Shown in pieces: positions 44,145 through 52,470 of a stretch of DNA of 64,000 bases. The notes beneath the pieces were generated by a model that ran no database searches, was not told where the DNA came from, and saw only the letters and a list, made by a program, of their open reading frames with translations. Within the stretch, counting starts at the first letter, position 1. Each line of letters begins with the position of its first letter. Origin of the DNA: UBA3824 sp017541145 (lineage in GTDB: Bacteria > Bacteroidota > Bacteroidia > Bacteroidales > UBA3824); assembly GCA_947168365.1 (NCBI GenBank), contig CAMVLO010000009.1, positions 27,381 to 91,380 on the forward strand. The letters are read 5' to 3'. Position numbers and translations under genes: made by a program.

Positions 44145-45350
44145 TTATTTATTACTTGTAAAATGTAAAATATGTCCCATTCTCTCGCGTTTAGTTTCCA
44201 TATAACGCTGATTGAATTTGTTAACCGGAATTTCGATTGGAACATTTTCTACAATTTGTAAACCGTAACTTTCAAGACCGACACGTTTTACAGGATTGTT
44301 GGTAAGCAATCGCATTTTCTTAACGCCAAGTTTGCGAAGTATCTCCGCTCCTACGCCGTAATCTCTCTCATCAGGATCAAATCCGAGGTGAACATTGGCA
44401 TCTACTGTGTCATAACCTTCTTCTTGAAGTTTATAGGCTTTTATTTTATTGAACAGTCCAATGCCCCTACCCTCTTGATTCATATACAACAAAACACCTT
44501 TGCCGGCTTTGTCAATTTCTTCCATCGCCTTGTGAAGCTGATCTCCGCAATCGCAACGGTAACTGCCGAAAATATCACCCGTAGCGCACGAAGAGTGTAC
44601 TCTTACAAGAATAGGTTCGTCTTCGCTCCAAGTGCCTTTTACAAGTGCCGAATGTTCAAGACCGTTGGAAATCTGACGGAAAACTGTCATCTTGAATTCA
44701 CCGTATTTTGTCGGCATCATTACCTCCGGACCTTGCTCCACTGTAGTTTCTGTTTTCAAGCGGTAAGCAATCAAATCTTTTATTGAAACAAGTTTGAGAT
44801 TGTATCTTTTTGCAACTTCTTCCAATTGCGGAAGACGAGCCATTGTACCGTCAGGATTAAGAATTTCGATAAGTGCAGCCGCAGGATAAAGTCCCGCAAG
44901 ACGTGCAAAATCTACAGCAGCCTCGGTATGTCCTGCCCTACTCAACACACCACGGTCTTGAGCATAAAGCGGATTGATATGTCCCGGACGAGCAAATGTT
45001 TCGGCTGTAGATTCCGGATCTGCCAATGCTCGGATAGTTGCTGTTCTGTCATGTACTGATACTCCGGTGGTGCAACCTTCTATTTTATCGATTGTTACAG
45101 TAAAAGGTGTACCAAGAATCGAAGTATTTTCTTCTACTTGATGTTGCAATTTCAAATCAGCAGCTCGGCTTATCGTAATGGGCGAACACAATACTCCTCG
45201 ACCATTTTGCAACATAAAATTGATTTTCTCTTCGGTAATTGTCTGAGCAGCAGTGATAAAATCGCCTTCGTTTTCGCGATCCTCATCGTCTACTACAATT
45301 ATGATATTACCCTTGGCAAATTCTTCAATTGCCTCTTCTATGGTATTCAT
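44145..45350 (-). CDS. ribBA: RibBA: DHBP synthase / GTP cyclohydrolase II
   Basis: A bifunctional enzyme for the two first steps of riboflavin synthesis. The 401-residue protein has the RibB part with VVDDEDRENEGDF, GCTTGVSVHDR and RPGHINPL / RAGHTEA. The RibA part has HSSCATGDIFGSYRCDCGDQ (zinc Cys ligands) and MNQEGRGIGL. Both active sites look complete. It is the last gene of a four-gene operon, 62 bases after lptFG. No FMN riboswitch is visible upstream. Confidence 0.97.
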   Translation of the reverse strand: MNTIEEAIEEFAKGNIIIVVDDEDRENEGDFITAAQTITEEKINFMLQNGRGVLCSPITISRAADLKLQHQVEENTSILGTPFTVTIDKIEGCTTGVSVHDRTATIRALADPESTAETFARPGHINPLYAQDRGVLSRAGHTEAAVDFARLAGLYPAAALIEILNPDGTMARLPQLEEVAKRYNLKLVSIKDLIAYRLKTETTVEQGPEVMMPTKYGEFKMTVFRQISNGLEHSALVKGTWSEDEPILVRVHSSCATGDIFGSYRCDCGDQLHKAMEEIDKAGKGVLLYMNQEGRGIGLFNKIKAYKLQEEGYDTVDANVHLGFDPDERDYGVGAEILRKLGVKKMRLLTNNPVKRVGLESYGLQIVENVPIEIPVNKFNQRYMETKRERMGHILHFTSNK

Positions 45351-45412
45351 TTTATGAGAAATTATATTTTGTTATTTTTTTTAGACTCTTATTAACTATA
45401 AAATGATTCATT

Positions 45413-47404
45413 TTATTTTTGAAGTTCTTCAGGACTTACTTGCTCTGTTTTAACAGGTTCTGAAGTTTTTGACTTTTTGGATTTGTATTTCAAAGCCGAC
45501 ATCGAAACTCCTACAATACAAATTATAATTGCCAAAATTGCAAATTTACTCTTGAACTTGAATTTCTTATTAAGCAAAATTACAATAACTGCCAAAACCA
45601 CACCGATACTTCCCATGATAATCGCACCAAATTTCATCGGTGAGAACGAAAGTCCGACTGATACAAAACCAAGGATGTACGCAAAGGTCTGACAGAAACT
45701 TCTAAACGGATGACTGTCAGTACAATCACCGACATCAGAGAATTTTCCCAACTTTTGAAAGAAATTCTTAACGGGTTCAAATATCCGTTTGAAAATATCC
45801 GTATTGAAAAGCTGAGAATCCACTGTAGCTTTGTAAGTAAGGAAAATACCAAAAGGCAATATCACAAACGAACTAAGCCACATCCCTTGCCAAGACGGCC
45901 AAACACCTTCTCTTGACATCTTCATGCCCGCCATGGATATCATATAATAAATCAAAAATACGATAATGGAAACCACAATCGGCAATCCGAAACCACCTTT
46001 TCTGATAATTGCTCCAAGCGGCGCACCGATAAAGAAAAATATCAAACATGCCAACGACAATGTAAATTTCTGATGCCATGAATTGCGATATTTTGCCATT
46101 GTACGTTTTCTTGCAATAAAATCATCTGTATATCTTGTAACTATAGATTGTGTTTCGGTAGAAAACTCTTTGGTTTTGCTCATCACACGGTCTTTATCCG
46201 CTTGACAGAAATTGTCATAAACTGAATCCAAATCTACAACAAGTTGCAAATCAGCCGGTTTTATAGAATACACATATTTTGTAATTGAATCGGAATTTTG
46301 AGCAATTCTCACTTTTATAATAGAATCCTCAATAATATAATTGGAATCTACGTCCGACAAATTTTCTTCTTCTGCCAACAAACCGTCGGTTGGTCTCAGA
46401 TGTACCTGATCATACGAACCTTTATGACGGAGTTTATACTTACGATTGCTTCTCAAACTGTCAGCAAAAAGTCGCTCCTTGTGATTGGCATATTTCAAAT
46501 AATAGTGAGAAGTAAGATTAGAAGTATGTTCCGTAATACGGCGATTAAGAATCTCAGACAACGAATCAATAGAACTTGTTAATTTCAAAAACGGCTGAAC
46601 CTGAGGATTATTCAAAAACATCTCCTCGTCCATACGGTTGAAATCAAACCCCGCAAGCGAAAACAATAATGTCTGTTTCTCAAAAAAGTCCTTTCTAAAC
46701 GGAAAATTCTTGTTGTTGATAACATTAGAAGGATTGTTGTCCATTTCGTCGTAACGAACACCATGATACAAATCCACAAGCATATAACGGCTGTCGTCAG
46801 TTACCGACATCTTACCCGAATCGGCAAGTATTACAACTGCATTACCTTTTGTACCTCTATCGTTGCTGTGATCGTAACAAACAAAATCATACAACATATT
46901 GGTTTTGGGATCTTTGGACGAAACACGAATAGAGAAGTTTTCAATATCATTGTTGAAAATACCCGGTTTGATATTCAATTCCGGACGCTGATTAGCAATA
47001 CTTCTCTTCAAAGCAATAAACCTCAGATTGGCGTATGGGATTACCTCACTCGCAATAAAGAAAGCTCCGATACTTACAATAATTGTTACAACAAAAAGCG
47101 GAAGCATAGCTCTTTGCAGCGAAATACCCGAAGCTTTTATGGCTGTAAGTTCAAACTTTTCGCCCAAATTGCCGTAAGTCATAATCGACGCCAACAATAT
47201 CGCCAAAGGCAATGCCATCGGTATCAAACTGACCATAGCTAAATACATAAACTCCGCAATTACCGAAGTATCAAGCCCTTTGCCAACCAGTTCGTCGATA
47301 TATCTCCACAGAAACTGCATTAGCAACACAAACAATGCAATGAGAAATGTTGCTATAAACGGTCCTGCGTATGACTTTAGCAAAAATATATCTAATTTTT
47401 TCAT
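45413..47404 (-). CDS. LptF/LptG family LPS export permease with extra C-terminal helices
   Basis: A YjgP/YjgQ-type permease that with LptB moves lipopolysaccharide out of the inner membrane. The 663-residue protein has three membrane helices at the N-terminus and a large periplasmic part (about 115-440). Three helices follow after HQKFTLSLACLIFFFIGAPLGAIIRKGGFGLP, a strongly conserved family segment. It is longer than E. coli LptF/G (about 360) through a long periplasmic insertion and a C-terminal extension with two or three extra hydrophobic helices and a charged tail. Its ATG overlaps the glsB stop (4 bases), so translation is coupled to glsB. Confidence 0.9.
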   Translation of the reverse strand: MKKLDIFLLKSYAGPFIATFLIALFVLLMQFLWRYIDELVGKGLDTSVIAEFMYLAMVSLIPMALPLAILLASIMTYGNLGEKFELTAIKASGISLQRAMLPLFVVTIIVSIGAFFIASEVIPYANLRFIALKRSIANQRPELNIKPGIFNNDIENFSIRVSSKDPKTNMLYDFVCYDHSNDRGTKGNAVVILADSGKMSVTDDSRYMLVDLYHGVRYDEMDNNPSNVINNKNFPFRKDFFEKQTLLFSLAGFDFNRMDEEMFLNNPQVQPFLKLTSSIDSLSEILNRRITEHTSNLTSHYYLKYANHKERLFADSLRSNRKYKLRHKGSYDQVHLRPTDGLLAEEENLSDVDSNYIIEDSIIKVRIAQNSDSITKYVYSIKPADLQLVVDLDSVYDNFCQADKDRVMSKTKEFSTETQSIVTRYTDDFIARKRTMAKYRNSWHQKFTLSLACLIFFFIGAPLGAIIRKGGFGLPIVVSIIVFLIYYMISMAGMKMSREGVWPSWQGMWLSSFVILPFGIFLTYKATVDSQLFNTDIFKRIFEPVKNFFQKLGKFSDVGDCTDSHPFRSFCQTFAYILGFVSVGLSFSPMKFGAIIMGSIGVVLAVIVILLNKKFKFKSKFAILAIIICIVGVSMSALKYKSKKSKTSEPVKTEQVSPEELQK

Positions 47405-48336
47405 AACTTCTTGTAAGTATCCAAATGTCTTGATTTCTTATCAGGATATACATCATCTACTTTTATAAGAATACCGGTTTCTTCCACATCTCCGAAAAAC
47501 GGATTGAGAGCAGTACCGAAACATCTCATAGTAGAGGAAAGATTCATGTAAGAATTTACAAGCGGCGGTATATTCTCGCCATGAGCACGTACAATATGAT
47601 TAAGTGTTTTGTAATCTTTCTTGTAATCGTTACCGCAAAAAGTTTTGTTGACAACGTCCTGAGAAAGATTGATTTCAAGAGGCTCACGAGGAATTACAAG
47701 ATTGTCTTTGTCCTTGAAATAGAGATTCAAAAACGACAAAATATAATCGCGGGCTTCTTGATTATAAGAACGATACATCGTAACCTTGCCGAAGAAATAT
47801 TTAATATGATCTTCATTAACACGGTACAACGCACCCAAACCGTCCCAAAGATTATCCAACGCAAAAATTGCAAGTTTGAAATTCTCTTTGCTTTGGAATT
47901 TAGGTTGTACAAAACTTCTGCCCAATTCAATAGAATGAGGCATATATTCTTTTATAAACTTTTCCGAAAAATCAAAAATCTCGGAAGTAGACAATTCCGG
48001 TTGACCGTTTTGTTTGAAAACAATATTCTTACTAAGGTCTATAAACCTGTAGCCACCAAGGATTTCCTGATGTTCATCGTTCCAAACAATAAGCTGACTG
48101 TAAGGAAATTCAGCCGTATCAGCCTCATCAATATCTACTTTTTTTCCGGTACCGCCGCCGGCACCTCTAAAAGAAAGTTCCCTGAGACGCCCTACCTCAA
48201 GCATCAAATTAGGTGAATTGTGAGCATCAAAGACATATATCTTGTTGCCGCCATAATTGGTAATTCTGAGCAGTTTATCATCAGTCAGTTCCTCCAAAAG
48301 TTTGGCTCTGTCTATTGGTGCAATTATATTTTCCAT
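47401..48336 (-). CDS. glsB: GlsB-like N-acyltransferase (glycine lipid synthesis)
   Basis: A 311-residue GNAT-type protein of the OlsB/hemolysin-like family. Visible marks: MLEVGRLRELSFRGAGGGTGK, then LGGYRFI, then ELGRSFVQPKFQ and LWDGLGALY. In Bacteroides, GlsB N-acylates glycine with a 3-hydroxy fatty acid, the first step to glycine lipids and flavolipin-type lipids. The adjoining acyltransferase gene upstream fits GlsA, and the pair supports this call over ornithine lipid synthesis. It overlaps lptFG. Confidence 0.82.
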   Translation of the reverse strand: MENIIAPIDRAKLLEELTDDKLLRITNYGGNKIYVFDAHNSPNLMLEVGRLRELSFRGAGGGTGKKVDIDEADTAEFPYSQLIVWNDEHQEILGGYRFIDLSKNIVFKQNGQPELSTSEIFDFSEKFIKEYMPHSIELGRSFVQPKFQSKENFKLAIFALDNLWDGLGALYRVNEDHIKYFFGKVTMYRSYNQEARDYILSFLNLYFKDKDNLVIPREPLEINLSQDVVNKTFCGNDYKKDYKTLNHIVRAHGENIPPLVNSYMNLSSTMRCFGTALNPFFGDVEETGILIKVDDVYPDKKSRHLDTYKKL

Positions 48337-48354
48337 TATTTACTCAAAAATTGT

Positions 48355-49188
48355 TTATTTGATTGTGTCCTGCAAATTATATGTTAAACTTCTTACATAT
48401 TGTGTACGCTCTTCTGCATTGCACATGCCGGACAATACACTCGGCTCTACAGGACGTCCGAAATACAAATTTATAGGTTTATCATGATATTTAAAAACCT
48501 CCGACGGTAATAATACAAGTTCATAATTAAACTTGATTCCTAATTTTTTTCTCAAATTGGCTACATTGTAAAAAAAAGAGGAATTTACCGCATCCACAAA
48601 AATTGGAACAATCGGGATTTCATGTTTATAAGCCTTTTCGATAAAATTTTTCTTCCATTTCAAATCCTGAATCTTTCCGTTGATTTTTCGCGAACACATC
48701 CCAGCCGGAAAAATACAAATATCATCTTCAGAATTAAAAAGGTTGTCAATATTTTCAAAAATCTTTGGAGTATTGTGTCCGTAAACATTTACACCACAAA
48801 ACACTTCCCGCAAATTGTTGATATTAAGCAGCAACTCATTTACAACAGCAGTGGCTTTTCGGAAATTTTTGTTAACAGCAGATATCACAGCCAAACCGTC
48901 GATACCTCCCAAAGGATGATTTGCTACAAATAGCAAACGCTTGTCGGCATATTCTTTCAGATTTTCCAAACCGTAACAATTAATATCTACGTTGAAATCT
49001 GCAAATACTGCATCAATAAATTCCACACCTTGCAAATGCCCGTAAAGGGTTAGCAACCTGTTTATCTTATCCTGACATATTATTTTTTTAAGCCAATTAA
49101 TTACAAAACCCGGAAGTTTTTTATACAATTTCGGATTTTTATTTTGTATAATAGCTTCTATATCAATTAGATTATTGCTTTGTTCCAA
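48355..49188 (-). CDS. glsA: GlsA-like O-acyltransferase (PlsC superfamily)
   Basis: A 277-residue acyltransferase. The catalytic block is NHPLGGIDGLAV (NHx4D form: His near residue 91, Asp near 96) and the second block is FPAGMCSRK. In Bacteroides GlsA adds the second acyl chain to the product of GlsB, giving mature glycine lipid. It is the first gene of the operon with glsB (18-base gap) and has its own promoter at 49218-49249. Confidence 0.8.
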   Translation of the reverse strand: MEQSNNLIDIEAIIQNKNPKLYKKLPGFVINWLKKIICQDKINRLLTLYGHLQGVEFIDAVFADFNVDINCYGLENLKEYADKRLLFVANHPLGGIDGLAVISAVNKNFRKATAVVNELLLNINNLREVFCGVNVYGHNTPKIFENIDNLFNSEDDICIFPAGMCSRKINGKIQDLKWKKNFIEKAYKHEIPIVPIFVDAVNSSFFYNVANLRKKLGIKFNYELVLLPSEVFKYHDKPINLYFGRPVEPSVLSGMCNAEERTQYVRSLTYNLQDTIK

Positions 49189-49217
49189 TCTATTTTCAGA
49201 TAAAAATTTTCAGAGTA

Positions 49218-49249
49218 CAAATTTAAACATTTTTTTATTACGATTGCAA
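49218..49249 (-). promoter_or_regulatory. Promoter for glsA-glsB-lptFG-ribBA
   Basis: TTG (49249-49247), 21 bases, TAAATTTG (49225-49218) on the minus strand, 29 bases before the glsA ATG. Confidence 0.65.
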
Positions 49250-49401
49250 TATTTTTTCTGTTTAGTGCCAACATCAACGCATTTTTTTATATTTGTTAAC
49301 ATCAAAACTTCAATTACGTTAAAAAAAAAATCGTATTTTAAATTCTGAATTGTTTTCACACCATAGAATTTTAGGAGCGTTGACAAGCAATGCCCTAACG
49401 A

Positions 49402-49431
49402 TTTGCAAATAAAAAATAATTAATATCTTTG
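49402..49431 (+). promoter_or_regulatory. Promoter for the OstA-like gene
   Basis: TTTG (49402-49405), 18 bases, TATCTTTG (49424-49431). The transcript would start near 49438, so the in-frame TTG at 49436 cannot be the start and the GTG at 49460 is preferred. Confidence 0.65.
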
Positions 49432-49459
49432 CACCTTGAATAATAAACTGTTTTTACAA

Positions 49460-51103
49460 GTGAAAAAAATTCTTTTTATCATAATAGCTATTCTGACAAG
49501 TTATCAGCTAATGGCTCAGCAACAGCAACGCGACACTGCTAAAGGTCACAAAATTGAAATCGTAAACTCCAACACACTTTCGGTTGACGAATACCACGGT
49601 CCGGAAGTCAAAGTATTGAAAGGTGATGTACAATTTTACCACGATAGTGCTACGATGTATTGTGATTCAGCACTTTACAACAGCAAAGAAAACAAATTCC
49701 GAGCTTTTGGACGCGTACACATGTATCGACTTGTAGATAAAAAAGACACAGTTCACCTCTGGGGCGATTCGCTTGATTATGACGGTGCTACAAGATTTGC
49801 ACGACTTAGAGAAAATGTTGTAATGAAAAAAGATTCAATGACGATGCTCACTGAAAATATGGATTACGACATGGAAAAAAATTTCGGCAACTATTTCAAC
49901 GGCGGTACAACATTTACCGGTGAGGATACTTTGATTTCGGAACTCGGATATTTCTACCCCAAAACCAACGATTTGGTTTACAATCAAGATGTTATTGTAA
50001 AAAATCCGCAATATACGATGTATTCCGATACACTTACTTACAATATAAAAACCAACATCTCAAAATTTCGCGGACCTACAGAAATCATCGGCGACAGCAA
50101 TTACCTCTATTCTGAACGCGGGATGTACAATCACAAAAAGGATGAAGGTGTACTTACCAAAAAAAGTTTTCTTGTAAGCAAGGAACACAAACTTCTTGGC
50201 GATACGATTTACTATTTCCGCGAAAAGAAATACGGTATAGGAAAATCAAATGTAGAAATAATTGATACACTGCAAAATATAAAACTTTCCGGCAACGAAG
50301 CAAGATATTACGAACAGCCGGAATACAGTCTTCTGACCGACAGCGCACTTATGATGTATGTCTCCAAAAAGGATACGATGTATCTACACGCCGATACTAT
50401 TATGTCGGTAACAGATACATTATATAACGACGAAGACACTACAACGTTCAGAATCATAAAGGCTTACCATCATACCAAAATATTTCGCAACGATATGCAA
50501 GCGATGTGCGATTCTCTGATATACAATCTTCAAGACAGTATTATCACGATGTATCACACTCCGGTAATCTGGCATTTTGAAAACCAGATAACAGCCAGAG
50601 AAATAAGACTTTATACCGTAGGGAATACAATAGATATGGTAGAAATGCTTGGAGGAGCATTTGTAGCGCAACGGGTGGATACTGTACCGAGATTCAATCA
50701 AATAACGGGTAAAGATATGGTTGCATATCTCGATTCCAACAAGATTCAGGAAGTAGAAGTAATCAGCAATGCCAAAACAATTTACTACACAATGGAAGAC
50801 AGCATTGCAACGGGCATGAACAATGCGGAAGCTCAAGATATGGACATCTTTTTTGAAAACGGTAAAATGAAAAAATTATGGTTTTTCAAAAATCCGAAAG
50901 GTTGTCTTCATCCGTTACCGGGCTTAACCAAAAGACAATCATTCTTAGACGGTTTTGTTTGGTACGACAAGCATCGTCCATACCAACCGAAAGATATTTT
51001 TGATTGGGAAACCGTAACCGAAACCGCAATTACACAAGAAACCATACAAGCGGAAGAAGAAGAGAAACGCCTCAAAGAAGAGGAAGAAGCCGAATATGAA
51101 TAG
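49460..51103 (+). CDS. OstA-like / LptA-LptD N-terminal type outer envelope protein
   Basis: The protein has 547 residues from a GTG start. It begins with a signal peptide (KKILFIIIAILTSYQLMAQ, cleavage before QQQ). The body is a repetitive beta-strand region with periodic YxxDSALYNSKENKF, YDGATRFARLRENV and YSDTLTYN units. This is the OstA/LptA-type beta-jellyroll of LPS transport proteins, as found in Bacteroidetes next to LPS genes. The C-terminus is acidic (EEEEKRLKEEEEAEYE). It may bridge LPS through the periplasm. It is divergent from the glsA operon, which contains lptFG, so the location fits. Start choice rests on the promoter and the signal peptide. Confidence 0.82.
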   Translation: MKKILFIIIAILTSYQLMAQQQQRDTAKGHKIEIVNSNTLSVDEYHGPEVKVLKGDVQFYHDSATMYCDSALYNSKENKFRAFGRVHMYRLVDKKDTVHLWGDSLDYDGATRFARLRENVVMKKDSMTMLTENMDYDMEKNFGNYFNGGTTFTGEDTLISELGYFYPKTNDLVYNQDVIVKNPQYTMYSDTLTYNIKTNISKFRGPTEIIGDSNYLYSERGMYNHKKDEGVLTKKSFLVSKEHKLLGDTIYYFREKKYGIGKSNVEIIDTLQNIKLSGNEARYYEQPEYSLLTDSALMMYVSKKDTMYLHADTIMSVTDTLYNDEDTTTFRIIKAYHHTKIFRNDMQAMCDSLIYNLQDSIITMYHTPVIWHFENQITAREIRLYTVGNTIDMVEMLGGAFVAQRVDTVPRFNQITGKDMVAYLDSNKIQEVEVISNAKTIYYTMEDSIATGMNNAEAQDMDIFFENGKMKKLWFFKNPKGCLHPLPGLTKRQSFLDGFVWYDKHRPYQPKDIFDWETVTETAITQETIQAEEEEKRLKEEEEAEYE

Positions 51104-51185
51104 CTACCGTGTTCCGTGTACCAAACACAGCTCCGCGGTTAACATTCAAGAAAATAAAATTAACATCATTTTCATTACAGAATAA

Positions 51186-51236
51186 AAACCACGGAGTGGT
51201 GAATGATTTTCGCCGTGGGTGCAAACCCACGGTACA
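51186..51236. repeat. Dispersed repeat, copy 2, with GNRA-loop hairpin
   Basis: The palindrome ACCACGGAGTGGT (51188-51200) is followed by an 8-base stem CCGTGGGT / ACCCACGG with a GCAA loop (51213-51232). Inverted homology to 26494-26545. It lies between the convergent OstA-like gene and hemH. Confidence 0.65.
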
Positions 51237-51262
51237 ATAGAGAATATCAATCAATCTACAAA

Positions 51263-52279
51263 TTAATTCAATATCATCTTACAAAAATTCTCAACCCAAT
51301 TATCATCGGCGTTTAGGCACGGAATGAGTTTTAACTCTTGACCGCCTTGGGATATGAATGATGAAGAAAGGGTTTCGCCAATCTCAATTACAGTTTCCAA
51401 ACAGTCAACAGTAAAAGCCGGGGTTATTACAGCAATTTTCTTTACGCCCGAAGATGCAAGTTTTGAAACCTCATCACTTGTGTATGGCGTTACCCAACGG
51501 TCGGACATCCGGGACTGAAATGATGTAATACACTTGTCTAAACTTATTCCCAACTCTTTTGCTATCAATCGTGTAGATTCATAACATTGAGCAAGGTAAC
51601 AGTGTTGATTATCTTTGTTAACATGATCACGACAGCCAAGTTCTTCGCATGTATGTCCCGGATGTGATATATTATTGTGAGAAACCGGCACGCCATGATA
51701 CGAAAATACTATCTTGTCAAAATCAAAATCTTTCAAATTGTTTTTTATAACTTCGGATATTGATTGCAAATAATACGGATTGTTGTAAAATGTATCAATA
51801 GTTATAACATGAGGAATATTAAACTGTCCTTTCAAAGAAGAAAAAACATCATCAAGAGCCTTTCCCCAAGTAGATTCGGTGTAATGCGGAAACATCGGCG
51901 CAACAATCAGATTTTTGTAATTTTGACGTAAGATGTCAGCACAAATATCCTTCACGAGATTGTAACCCGCAGTCATTCCGATAAATACATCGGCTTTTGT
52001 CTGAATTGTTTTCTGAACTTTTTCAGCAAAATCTTCAGTAATATTTTTCAACAACAAACCGTATTTCTCATTGAGATGTTGATATAATTTCAACGAATGT
52101 TTAATGCGAAACGGCACTATACAACAATTAACAAGAAGATTTCTACCGAAATCATTCATTGTAATTACATGTTTGGAGTTCAACAATTGTCTAAGAAAAC
52201 GTTTAACGGAACGTTTATCTGCATTTTGCGGCGTACCGTAATTAATTATTAAAAGTGCTGTATCGGATGTTTTAATCAT
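51263..52279 (-). CDS. hemH: Ferrochelatase HemH
   Basis: HemH inserts Fe2+ into protoporphyrin IX. The 338-residue protein starts MIKTSDTALLIINYGTPQ. It has FSYHGVPVSH with the metal-binding His, a Cys-rich insertion (HPGHTCEELGCRD and CYLAQCYE), and FQSRMSDRWVTPYT, then a Glu-bearing VDCLETVIEIGE. The frame extends 13 codons upstream, but a -7 element at 52288-52295 and the family N-terminus favour 52279. It is divergent from the receptor cluster. Confidence 0.92.
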   Translation of the reverse strand: MIKTSDTALLIINYGTPQNADKRSVKRFLRQLLNSKHVITMNDFGRNLLVNCCIVPFRIKHSLKLYQHLNEKYGLLLKNITEDFAEKVQKTIQTKADVFIGMTAGYNLVKDICADILRQNYKNLIVAPMFPHYTESTWGKALDDVFSSLKGQFNIPHVITIDTFYNNPYYLQSISEVIKNNLKDFDFDKIVFSYHGVPVSHNNISHPGHTCEELGCRDHVNKDNQHCYLAQCYESTRLIAKELGISLDKCITSFQSRMSDRWVTPYTSDEVSKLASSGVKKIAVITPAFTVDCLETVIEIGETLSSSFISQGGQELKLIPCLNADDNWVENFCKMILN

Positions 52280-52287
52280 AATGGGCA

Positions 52288-52295
52288 CAAAGTTA
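52288..52295 (-). promoter_or_regulatory. Putative -7 element for hemH
   Basis: TAACTTTG on the minus strand (52295-52288). It predicts a nearly leaderless transcript for the ATG at 52279. No good -33 element is seen. Confidence 0.45.
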
Positions 52296-52470
52296 CAACA
52301 TTTTTTCGAAAACATCACGTGGATTTTGATACCTCAGACAACAACATATCAACAAAGAATATATAACATCAAAAGATTTGCAAAAAAAATTTGTTAAAAT
52401 TATCTTTTTTTGCCTGAAATTTGTATATTTAGCCCTTGAAAATAACAACAGATTTTTTCTATAAATAACT

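Noticed and set aside
44012..44245. 77-codon frame over the end of ribBA
   Set aside because: Most of it is out of frame in ribBA and in the terminator hairpin.
49436..49459. TTG start of the OstA-like protein
   Set aside because: The promoter places the transcript start at about this base, and the signal peptide is better from the GTG at 49460.
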